Assembly (NCBI GenBank): GCA_035776735.1
Contig: DASSSO010000090.1
Span: 1 to 27,200, forward strand
Origin: JACDAN01 sp035776735
Lineage (GTDB): Bacteria > Actinomycetota > Thermoleophilia > Gaiellales > Gaiellaceae
Length of the DNA stretch: 27,200 nt
Direction: 5' to 3'
Below the pieces are notes generated by a model. It saw only the letters and a program-made list of their open reading frames with translations. It was not told where the DNA came from and made no database searches. Positions 13,801-20,253 of the stretch are shown here, piece after piece (position 1 is the stretch's first letter; each line of letters starts with the position of its first letter). A program made the translations under genes and the position numbers.

Positions 13801-14625
13801 ATGACTGCCGACCCCCGGCGCATCGCGATCCTCGGCGCCGGGAAGATCGGCGAGGCACTGCTGGCCGGGCTGCTGAGCACCGGGTGGCGCAAGCCGGAGG
13901 AGATCGTCGCGACCGTCCGGCGGGAGGACCGGGCGAAGGAGGTCGCGGAGCGCCACGGGATCCGCGTCACGACCTCGAACACCGAGGCGGTCGCCGGCGC
14001 CGGCATCGTGGTGATCGCCGTCAAGCCGCAGGACTTCGACCTGCTGCTCGGCGAGATCGGCGGGATCCTCTCCCCAGACCAGACGGTGCTCTCGATCGCG
14101 GCCGCCGTCCCGACGTCCGCGATCGAGGAGCGCGTCGCGCCCGGCGTCCCCGTGCTGCGGGCGATGCCGAACACTCCGGCGACGGTGCACGAAGGCGTCG
14201 CCGGGCTCTGCGCCGGCGCGCACGCTGGTGACGAGCACCTCGCGCTCGCGGAGGACGTCCTGCTGCACGTCGGGCGGGTCGTGCGGGTGCCGGAGCGCTA
14301 CATGGACGCGGTCACGGCCGTGTCCGGCTCGGGCCCGGCGTACTTCGCGCTGCTTGCCGAGTCGATGATCGAGGCCGGCATCCTCCTCGGCCTCTCGCGC
14401 GAGGACACGACGGAGCTCGTCGTCCAGACGATGCTCGGGACGGCGAAGCTGCTCCGCGACGAGAAGATGCACCCGGTCGAGCTCCGCGAGATGGTCACGT
14501 CGCCCGGCGGCACGACGATCCGCGCGATCCGCGAGCTGGAGCAGGCCGGAGTGCGCGCCGCGTTCCTCAACGCGATCCAGGCTGCGATGGAGCGCGGCAG
14601 GGAGCTCGCCGCCGGCGAGCAGTAG
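13801..14625 (+). CDS. proC: Pyrroline-5-carboxylate reductase
   Basis: 274 aa, the normal length. It reduces pyrroline-5-carboxylate to proline with NAD(P)H, the last step of proline synthesis, in the cytosol. The Rossmann motif LGAGKIGEALLAGLL lies at 11-25, and VVIAVKPQDF and LRAMPNTPATV are standard. The C-terminal dimer/active-site region has VSGSGPAYFALLAESMIEAG and TSPGGTTIRAIRELE, the P5CR signature. The start is ATG 13801, right where the family begins, with a leaderless-type -10 box and no Shine-Dalgarno site. It abuts the pgl gene (TAGTG, one shared base). No other proline genes are in the window. Confidence 0.95.
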   Translation: MTADPRRIAILGAGKIGEALLAGLLSTGWRKPEEIVATVRREDRAKEVAERHGIRVTTSNTEAVAGAGIVVIAVKPQDFDLLLGEIGGILSPDQTVLSIAAAVPTSAIEERVAPGVPVLRAMPNTPATVHEGVAGLCAGAHAGDEHLALAEDVLLHVGRVVRVPERYMDAVTAVSGSGPAYFALLAESMIEAGILLGLSREDTTELVVQTMLGTAKLLRDEKMHPVELREMVTSPGGTTIRAIRELEQAGVRAAFLNAIQAAMERGRELAAGEQ

Positions 14626-15299
14626 TGGAGGTCGAGCTCCGCGTCTCGGGCAGCGCCGCGGAGGCGGAGCGCGAGGCCGCAGAGCTCCTGGCGCGGCAAG
14701 CCGCGCTCGGAGGGCACGTGGCGCTCTCGGGAGGGACGACCCCGAGGCCCGCCTACGAGGCGGCGGCGCGCCTCGAGCCGGACTGGAGCCGCACGGAGCT
14801 CTGGTTCGCCGACGAGCGGTGCGTGCCGCCCGACGACGAGCGTTCGAACCACCGGCTCGTCCGGGAGAGCCTCCTCGACCGGCTCGACCGGAGGCCGGCG
14901 GTCGAGCATCGGGTGCGGGGCGAGCTGCCTGCCGAGGATGCCGCCGGCGCCTACGAGGCGGAGCTGCAGGGAGCGGTCTTCGACCTCGTCCTCCTCGGGA
15001 TCGGCCCGGACGGGCACACGGCGTCGCTCTTCCCGAACGACCCGGCGCTGGACGAGCTGCGGCGGAGGGCCGTCGCGGTGCGCCGGGCGGACGTCGACCG
15101 TGTCACGGTGACGATCCCGCCGTTGAGCGCCTCCGAGCTGGTCGTCTTCCTGGCCGTGGGGGCCGAGAAGGCGGACGCCGTCGCCCGCGCGCTGGGCAGC
15201 GAGCCGGACCCCGCAACCCCGGCGAGCCTCGTGCGCTCGGCCTCCGGAACGACCGTCGCGCTGGTCGATCGGGCCGCCGCGGCCCATCTGCCTAACTAG
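14625..15299 (+). CDS. pgl: 6-phosphogluconolactonase
   Basis: 224 aa, typical of the Pgl/DevB family. It hydrolyses 6-phosphogluconolactone in the oxidative pentose phosphate pathway. Motifs in order: VALSGGTTPRPAYEA, LWFADERCVPPDDERSNHRL, and LLGIGPDGHTASLFPN with the catalytic-region His; late LVRSASGTTVALVDRAAA. The C-terminal region is slightly short. GTG 14625 shares a base with the proC stop (TAGTG), so it is cotranscribed and probably translated by re-initiation. No zwf or gnd is in the window. The ArsR-like gene downstream has its own promoter, whose -35 box overlaps the last codon and stop. Confidence 0.93.
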   Translation: MEVELRVSGSAAEAEREAAELLARQAALGGHVALSGGTTPRPAYEAAARLEPDWSRTELWFADERCVPPDDERSNHRLVRESLLDRLDRRPAVEHRVRGELPAEDAAGAYEAELQGAVFDLVLLGIGPDGHTASLFPNDPALDELRRRAVAVRRADVDRVTVTIPPLSASELVVFLAVGAEKADAVARALGSEPDPATPASLVRSASGTTVALVDRAAAAHLPN

Positions 15300-15324
15300 A
15301 CAACATTCCCGTCGGTCGTATATA
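15297..15324 (+). promoter_or_regulatory. Promoter of the ArsR-like regulator
   Basis: TAGACA (15297-15302), 16 nt, TATATA (15319-15324). The A/T run is striking in this GC-rich DNA. Start near 15331. AGAGG (15326-15330) lies 6 nt before ATG 15337 and could serve as ribosome site only if transcription begins upstream of it; otherwise the mRNA has almost no leader. Confidence 0.5.
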
Positions 15325-15336
15325 TAGAGGTCGCTG

Positions 15337-15867
15337 ATGGCGACTCCCGCACCCGATTCGATCCCCGAAGTGCTGACGATCGACCGACCCGACCAGCTGA
15401 AGGCGCTCGGCCACCCGCTCCGCCTGCGCGTGCTCGAGGCGCTGGGCGAGTCGGAGGAGGCCCTCTCGAACCGCGAGCTGGCGCAGCGGCTCGGCGTCGA
15501 CCCGGGCCACCTCCACTTCCACGTGCGAATGTTGCTCCGCGCGGAGCTGATCCGGCAGGTGCCCAGCGACAAGGGACGCGAGAAGCCCTACCGCGCGGCC
15601 GCCAAGACGCTGAAGGTCGCGCCGGAGCTCGTGTCCGCGGGCGCGTCCAACCTCCATACCGCGGTGATGGAGGACCTCCACCAGGCGCAGGTCGAGCACG
15701 GCGCCGAGGGCCGCTTCCGGTTCGTGCGCGTCACCGTCCGCGTCGACCCGGAGAAGGCGCTCGAGGTGCTGTCCGAGCTCGTCCCTCGCTTCGAGGAGGT
15801 CGAGGACGAGAACGCCGAGCAGCTCGTGATCACCGCGATCATGCACCCCCACCCAGGGAACACGTAG
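15337..15867 (+). CDS. ArsR-like winged-helix transcriptional regulator
   Basis: 176 aa. The winged helix fills about 14-95: DQLKALGHPLRLRVLEALG (ArsR-type helix 1), LSNRELAQRLGVDPGHLHFH (helix-turn-helix, about 44-63), then VRMLLRAELIRQVPSDKGRE (wing) and KPYRAA. No Cys metal-binding box (ELCVCD) is present, so it is not a classic metal sensor. The C-terminal 80 residues (LHTAVMEDLHQAQVEHG, RFRFVRVTVRVDPEKALEVL) look like a small ligand- or dimer-binding alpha/beta domain. The gene has its own A/T-rich promoter and a strong terminator, so it is monocistronic. Target unknown; self-regulation is likely given the compact promoter. Confidence 0.85.
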   Translation: MATPAPDSIPEVLTIDRPDQLKALGHPLRLRVLEALGESEEALSNRELAQRLGVDPGHLHFHVRMLLRAELIRQVPSDKGREKPYRAAAKTLKVAPELVSAGASNLHTAVMEDLHQAQVEHGAEGRFRFVRVTVRVDPEKALEVLSELVPRFEEVEDENAEQLVITAIMHPHPGNT

Positions 15868-15875
15868 CTCCGCCT

Positions 15876-15903
15876 TCGCCGAAAGTCTCACGACTTTCGG
15901 CGA
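15876..15903 (+). terminator. Terminator of the ArsR-like gene
   Basis: A perfect 12-bp stem (15876-15887 with 15892-15903) and a 4-nt TCAC loop, 8 bases after the stop codon. No T-tract, as is common in GC-rich actinobacteria. Confidence 0.75.
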
Positions 15904-15960
15904 CCCTATGGAGCCGGGCGGCGCATTCGCGCCGCGCGGCGCAGAATCGCGCGACGCTTC

Positions 15961-16016
15961 CTGATCCAAGCCGCCGTCGCGGCGGAACGGGCCAAGCCCG
16001 TTCCGCGGCGGATCAG
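15961..16016 (-). terminator. Nested hairpin terminator of the TPR-like gene
   Basis: An 11-bp perfect inner stem (15982-15992 with 15996-16006) has a 3-nt loop. An outer CTGATCC/GGATCAG pair (15961-15967 with 16010-16016) can enclose it, reaching over the stop codon of the minus-strand gene. Together with 15876-15903 it insulates two convergent genes. Confidence 0.65.
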
Positions 16017-16669
16017 CCTGGGAGGAGCTGTGAGGTGAGCTCGGCGGCCATGCCTCGGCGGGCGGCCAGCGCCTGGAGGACGAGCACCGTGTCTGCGACG
16101 GGCATATCCTCGAGGTATTCGTTCCGCTGCTCGAACGACTTCAGGACGCGCTCGACCGCGTCGGTGTAGCCGAGGACGTCCTCGGCGCTCAGGGTGGCGA
16201 GCGCGTCGGCCACGTCGCTCGGGAAGTCGTCCCGCTCGCGTAGCGAGTCGGCGACCGGGCGAGCCGCGCCGTAGTCCTCGAGGGTGAGCAGCGCGAGCGC
16301 GCCCGAGTAGCGGCCGATCGGGCTCTCGCTCTCGGCGGCGCCCTCTGCCAGCGCCCAGCGGGCCTCGTCCTCGGCGCCGGCCCAGTCTCCGGCGAGGATG
16401 CGGGACTTGATCGCGCCGATCGGCCTCCCCCAGCTCCCCGGCGGCGCGTGCTCGTAGCTCTCCCGGTAGCGGCGGGCGGCGCGATCGAACCAGTCGGCGG
16501 CCTCGCCGGCCCGCCCTGCCATCAGCAGCGCGAGCCCCGCGCCGCCGGCGGCGTTCCCGATCCGCGTCAGCTGGCGCTGCCGCTCGTCCGGATCCTCGGG
16601 CAGCCGCCGCGTGCCGTCCTCGTAGCGCCGGAGCTCGCGCTCCAAGTGTGCGCTCCAGTCCTCCGCCAC
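16013..16669 (-). CDS. TPR-like helical protein, function unknown
   Basis: 218 aa, all helical and cytoplasmic by appearance. Helical pairs with TPR-like spacing include AAGGAGLALLMAGRAGEAAD / WFDRAARRYRESYEHAP (40-76), IGAIKSRILAGDWAGAEDEA (83-102) and YSGALALLTLEDYGAARPVA (120-139). No catalytic motif is visible. It is most like tetratricopeptide scaffold proteins found widely in actinobacteria. GTG 16669 is chosen as the first possible start; only 17 bases separate it from the ATG of the divergent thiolase. A partial -10 (GACAAT) 6 nt upstream would give a leaderless mRNA. Its relation to the thiolase operon is unknown. Confidence 0.7.
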   Translation of the reverse strand: MAEDWSAHLERELRRYEDGTRRLPEDPDERQRQLTRIGNAAGGAGLALLMAGRAGEAADWFDRAARRYRESYEHAPPGSWGRPIGAIKSRILAGDWAGAEDEARWALAEGAAESESPIGRYSGALALLTLEDYGAARPVADSLRERDDFPSDVADALATLSAEDVLGYTDAVERVLKSFEQRNEYLEDMPVADTVLVLQALAARRGMAAELTSQLLPG

Positions 16670-16674
16670 CGGGC

Positions 16675-16681
16675 TATTGTC
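16675..16681. promoter_or_regulatory. Overlapping divergent -10 boxes
   Basis: Plus strand: TATTGT (16675-16680), 6 nt, ATG 16687. Minus strand: GACAAT (16676-16681), 6 nt, GTG 16669. The two boxes overlap by 5 bases in a gap of only 17 bp. The -35 regions would lie in the coding sequence of the opposite gene. The plus-strand box is the stronger one. Confidence 0.45.
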
Positions 16682-16686
16682 ACCGC

Positions 16687-17868
16687 ATGGCGCGCGAGCT
16701 ACGCGAGGTGGTGTACGTCGACGGTCTGCGGACGGCGTTTGGCCGTGCGGGCCCCAAGGGCTACTTCTGGAAGACGCGCGCCGACGACATGGCGGTCAAG
16801 GTCGTGCGCGAGCTGCTGCGGCGGAATCCCTCCGTCCCGCCCGAGCGAATCGGCGACGTGATCCTCGCGGCGACCGCGCAGGTCGGCGACCAGGGGCTGA
16901 CGATGGGGCGGGACGTGGCGCTGCTCGCCGGGATCCCGCACACCGTGCCCGGGTTCGCGCTCGACCGGATGTGTGCGGGCGCGCTGACCGCGGTGACCGC
17001 CGGCGCCGGCGAGATCGCGATGGGCGCCGCGGACGTCGTCGTCGCCGGCGGCGTCGAGCACATGGGTCACCACCCGATGGGCGCGGAGGTCGACTTCAAC
17101 CCGCGCTTCGTGGCCGAGCGGCTCGTCGACGACTCGGCGGTCACGATGGGCGCGACCGCGGAGAACCTCCACGACCGGTTTCCGCAGCTGACGAAGGAGG
17201 ACGCGGACCACTTCGCCGTTCGATCCCAGCAGCGCGCGGCGTCGGCCTGGTCGAACGGGCTCATGCGCGAGACGGTCGTCCCCATGTCGGTCTTCACGGA
17301 CGAGGGCTGGACGGTGGCCGACCGGGATCAGTTCCTCCGGCCGGACACGTCCATGGAGGGCCTTGCCGATCTGCCCACGCCGTTCCGGGCCGGGGGCCGG
17401 GTGACGGCGGGGAACTCCGCCGGGCTGACCGACGGCGCGACCGCCTCCCTGCTCGCCTCGGAGGAGGCGGCGGCCGAGCTCGGGCTGGAGCCGAGGATGC
17501 GGCTCGTCGGGTTCGCCTTCGCCGGCGTGGAGCCCGAGCTGATGGGCATCGGCCCGATCCCGGCCACGAAGCGTGTGCTCGAGCAGGCGGGCATCTCGAT
17601 CGACGACATCGGCCTCTTCGAGCTGAACGAGCCGTTTGCCGTGCAGGTGCTGAGCTGGTGCGACGGGATGGGCGTCTCGCCCGACGACCCTCGGCTGAAC
17701 CCGTACGGCGGCGCGATCGCGTGCGGGCATCCGCTGGCCGCAACCGGGGTCCGGCTCCTCGCGCAGCTCGCCTACGGGATGAAGGAGCGGCCCGAGGTCC
17801 GGTACGGCCTGACGGCGCTCTGCGTCGGGATGGGGATGGGCGCGGCGATCCTCTGGGAGCGAGTCTGA
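16687..17868 (+). CDS. fadA: Thiolase (acetyl-CoA C-acyltransferase)
   Basis: 393 aa, a full-length thiolase. It would split 3-ketoacyl-CoA with CoA to acetyl-CoA and a shortened acyl-CoA, the last step of beta-oxidation. The nucleophile Cys96 lies in RMCAGALTAV. Other motifs are VVAGGVEHMGHHPMG, ELNEPFAVQVL (family NEAFA), GGAIACGHPLAATG with the active-site His, and LCVGMGMGAAI with the second active-site Cys (CxGxG). The start ATG 16687 gives MARELREVVYVDGLRT, the usual thiolase beginning. It has a leaderless-type -10 box and no Shine-Dalgarno. It forms an operon with the multifunctional protein immediately downstream. The symbol rests on this pairing; a biosynthetic role cannot be excluded. 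Confidence 0.92.
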   Translation: MARELREVVYVDGLRTAFGRAGPKGYFWKTRADDMAVKVVRELLRRNPSVPPERIGDVILAATAQVGDQGLTMGRDVALLAGIPHTVPGFALDRMCAGALTAVTAGAGEIAMGAADVVVAGGVEHMGHHPMGAEVDFNPRFVAERLVDDSAVTMGATAENLHDRFPQLTKEDADHFAVRSQQRAASAWSNGLMRETVVPMSVFTDEGWTVADRDQFLRPDTSMEGLADLPTPFRAGGRVTAGNSAGLTDGATASLLASEEAAAELGLEPRMRLVGFAFAGVEPELMGIGPIPATKRVLEQAGISIDDIGLFELNEPFAVQVLSWCDGMGVSPDDPRLNPYGGAIACGHPLAATGVRLLAQLAYGMKERPEVRYGLTALCVGMGMGAAILWERV

Positions 17869-19826
17869 CCGCGCCGACGGAGTTCAAGCTCTCCCGGGTC
17901 GAGACCGAGGCGGGGCCGCTCGCGCTGCTCACGATCGACAACGGCGAGGACTGGCAGAAGCCGAACGTCTTCGGGCCAGAGGCGATGAAGTCGCTCGCCG
18001 CTCGCCTCGAGGAGCTCGAGGGCGGCGACTGGGCGGGAATGGTGCTCACGGGCAAGCCCTTCGTCTTCTGCGCCGGCGCCGACATCACGCATTTCTACGG
18101 CGTGTCGGCGGAGCGCGCGCGGGAGGGGAGCCGCGCAGGGCACGAGCTTTTCGGGCGCATCCGCGCTCTGCCGTACCCGACGCTTGCGGCGATCAACGGC
18201 GCGTGCCTCGGCGGCGGTGTCGAGATCGCGCTTCACTGCGACTACCGGACGATCGCGAGCTCCGTCCGGCACTTCGCCTGCCCCGAGGTCTTCCTCGGGC
18301 TCTTCCCGGCCTGGGGCGGGACGCAGCTGGTCCCGAAAATCGCCGGAGTGGACGCGGCGATTCGCTTCATCGTCTCGAATCCCCTGCGCCAAAACCGGAT
18401 GCTCACCGGCCCTGAGGCGGAAGGTATGGGTCTCGTCGATGCGGTGCTCGAACCGGCGGAGTTCCTCGACGATTCCGTCGCATTCTTGTTGCAGAAGACA
18501 CGGCAGCGCGAGCCGGGTCCGAGGGACAGTCCCTCGCAAGCGGCCGTCGGAGACGCGATCGCCAAGGCCCGCCGCCGGCTCGACGACTCGCTGCACGGGG
18601 CGGCACCGGCTCCGTACGTCGCGCTCGACCTGATCGAGGGCTCGTTCGGCTGGAGCCTCGAGGAGGGCTCCGCGGCCGAGGAGGAGGCAGTGGCAGAGCT
18701 CCTGCCCGGCCGCCAAGCCCAGGCGTCGCTCTACGCGTTCGACCTCGTCGAGCGCCGCGCGAAGAGGGACGTCGGGAAGCCGGACGTGGAGGCGCGCCCG
18801 ATCCGGAAGGTCGGAATCGTCGGCGCCGGCCTGATGGCGAGCCAGCTCGCGACGCTCTTCCTCCGCCGGCTCGAGGTCCCGATCGCGATCCGCGACCTCG
18901 ACCAGGAGATCGTCGACCGCGCGAAGGCGTCGATCGAGGCCGAGCTCCAAAGCCAGGTCCAGAAGGGCCGCTACGACGAGGGCAAGGCGCGCTTCCTCGC
19001 CTCGCTCGTCGAAGGCGCGACCACCTACGACCACTTCGCCGACTGCGATCTCGTGCTCGAGGCGGTGTTCGAGGAGATGTCGGTCAAGCAGCAGGTCTTC
19101 GCCGAGGTCGAGGCCGTCGTCTCGCCGGAGACGATCCTCGCGACGAACACGTCCTCGCTCTCGATCACCGAGATGGCTTCGCAGCTCCGCCACCCCGAGC
19201 GCGTCGTCGGCCTGCACTTCTTCAACCCCGTCGCCGTCCTCCCGCTGGTCGAGATCATCCGCACGCCCGAGACCGACGACACCTCGCTCACCACCGCCTG
19301 GGAGACGGCGAAGAGGCTGCGCAAGCGCCCCGTGCTCGTCAAGGACGCCCCGGCCTTCGTCGTCAACCGCATCCTGACCCGCATGACGACCGTGCTGATT
19401 GAGGCCCTGGAGCAGGGGAACACCGTCGAGGAGACGGACGAGGCGATCCTCCGGCTCGGGATGCCGATGGCGCCGTCGGTCCTGCTCCAAATGGTCGGGC
19501 CCCGCGTCGCCAATCACGTCCTCCTGACGCTCAACGACGCCTATCCAGACCGGTTCCCGCTCTCGCAGACCCTGGCGAACTACGCCGACGGCAAGGACGA
19601 GATCGCCGTGCAGGGGGAGAACCGGCGCAGCGTCGACGAGATCCAGCACGCAGCGCTCGAGGCGATCGCGGACGAGATCCGGCACATGCTCGACGAGGGC
19701 GTGGTCGCGAGCGTCGAGGACATCGACACGGCGCTCCTCCTCGGCGCGGGCTGGCCGTTCTTCCTCGGAGGCATCTCCAGGTACCTGGATCACGTCGGCT
19801 TTCTGCGCGCGCCGACTCCAGCCTGA
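17865..19826 (+). CDS. fadJ: Fused enoyl-CoA hydratase / 3-hydroxyacyl-CoA dehydrogenase
   Basis: About 653 aa. The N-terminal crotonase domain (about 5-205) has oxyanion loops CAGADIT and NGACLGGGVEIAL with Glu120, and CPEVFLGLFPAWGGTQ with Glu141, equivalent to the two catalytic Glu of FadB. The dehydrogenase domain (about 312-653) has the NAD motif VGIVGAGLMASQLATLF, ATNTSSLSITEMA, and LHFFNPVAVLPLVEII with catalytic His451. It carries out the hydration and NAD-linked oxidation of beta-oxidation. A start is hard to place: no ATG, GTG or TTG exists in frame near the first strand. CTG at 17865 overlaps the thiolase TGA (CTGA) and has GGGAG 5 nt upstream, so I propose it. GAGLMAS differs from the common GAGTMG. 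FadB and FadJ types cannot be told apart here. Confidence 0.9.
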   Translation: MTAPTEFKLSRVETEAGPLALLTIDNGEDWQKPNVFGPEAMKSLAARLEELEGGDWAGMVLTGKPFVFCAGADITHFYGVSAERAREGSRAGHELFGRIRALPYPTLAAINGACLGGGVEIALHCDYRTIASSVRHFACPEVFLGLFPAWGGTQLVPKIAGVDAAIRFIVSNPLRQNRMLTGPEAEGMGLVDAVLEPAEFLDDSVAFLLQKTRQREPGPRDSPSQAAVGDAIAKARRRLDDSLHGAAPAPYVALDLIEGSFGWSLEEGSAAEEEAVAELLPGRQAQASLYAFDLVERRAKRDVGKPDVEARPIRKVGIVGAGLMASQLATLFLRRLEVPIAIRDLDQEIVDRAKASIEAELQSQVQKGRYDEGKARFLASLVEGATTYDHFADCDLVLEAVFEEMSVKQQVFAEVEAVVSPETILATNTSSLSITEMASQLRHPERVVGLHFFNPVAVLPLVEIIRTPETDDTSLTTAWETAKRLRKRPVLVKDAPAFVVNRILTRMTTVLIEALEQGNTVEETDEAILRLGMPMAPSVLLQMVGPRVANHVLLTLNDAYPDRFPLSQTLANYADGKDEIAVQGENRRSVDEIQHAALEAIADEIRHMLDEGVVASVEDIDTALLLGAGWPFFLGGISRYLDHVGFLRAPTPA

Positions 19827-19851
19827 GGCGCTTTTCGCCGATACAGACGGG

Positions 19852-20166
19852 ATGAGCGCCCGTGCGCGTGCGGCCGCGCTGCTCCCGGTCTGGGCCCTCG
19901 TCGGCGCGGCCGGGCTCGCCTCGACGCTCTCCTTCGCCGCCGTCCACGCCTCGCGCGCCGGCTGCCTGGAGACGCGGGCGGCCGACCTCGTCTCGATCGG
20001 CGGGATCGCCGGCCTGGGCCTGGCCCTGGCCGCGCTGATGATGGTCGGGGTCGTGCCGCGGTACCGGACCGCCGCCGTGGCCTCGGGCGCGACTGCCGCT
20101 CTCGCGCTCAGCGTCTACACGATCGTGACCTTCCTCGCGCACGACGGCGCCGTCTGCGGCTTCTAG
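19852..20166 (+). CDS. Small three-helix membrane protein
   Basis: 104 aa. Membrane segments lie at about 8-31, 46-68 and 73-97. The positive VPRYR loop between helices 2 and 3 should face the cytoplasm, placing the N-terminus inside and the C-terminus outside. Cys38 (loop 1) and Cys102 (C-terminus) then both face outside and could form a disulfide. No family is recognised. ATG 19852 lies 25 bases after the dehydrogenase stop and lacks a clear Shine-Dalgarno site. It could be the last gene of the beta-oxidation operon, but a functional link is not evident. Confidence 0.65.
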   Translation: MSARARAAALLPVWALVGAAGLASTLSFAAVHASRAGCLETRAADLVSIGGIAGLGLALAALMMVGVVPRYRTAAVASGATAALALSVYTIVTFLAHDGAVCGF

Positions 20167-20179
20167 CCAGTAACTCAGG

Positions 20180-20185
20180 TACACT
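20180..20185 (+). promoter_or_regulatory. Candidate -10 box of the helicase gene
   Basis: TACACT about 70 nt before the helicase start; no good -35 box. The leader contains TTGGAGG (20228-20234), 20 nt before the GTG start and so too far to serve it directly. Confidence 0.3.
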
Positions 20186-20253
20186 GCGACAAGCGCATCG
20201 CACGGGGACTGGGCGAGCGCAATTTCCTTGGAGGTCTTGGCGGCACACCACAA

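Noticed and set aside
16677..17864. Extension of the fadJ-like frame through the whole thiolase gene
   Set aside because: The upstream part is an offset reading of the thiolase gene with no motifs; it hides the start-codon problem discussed at 17865.
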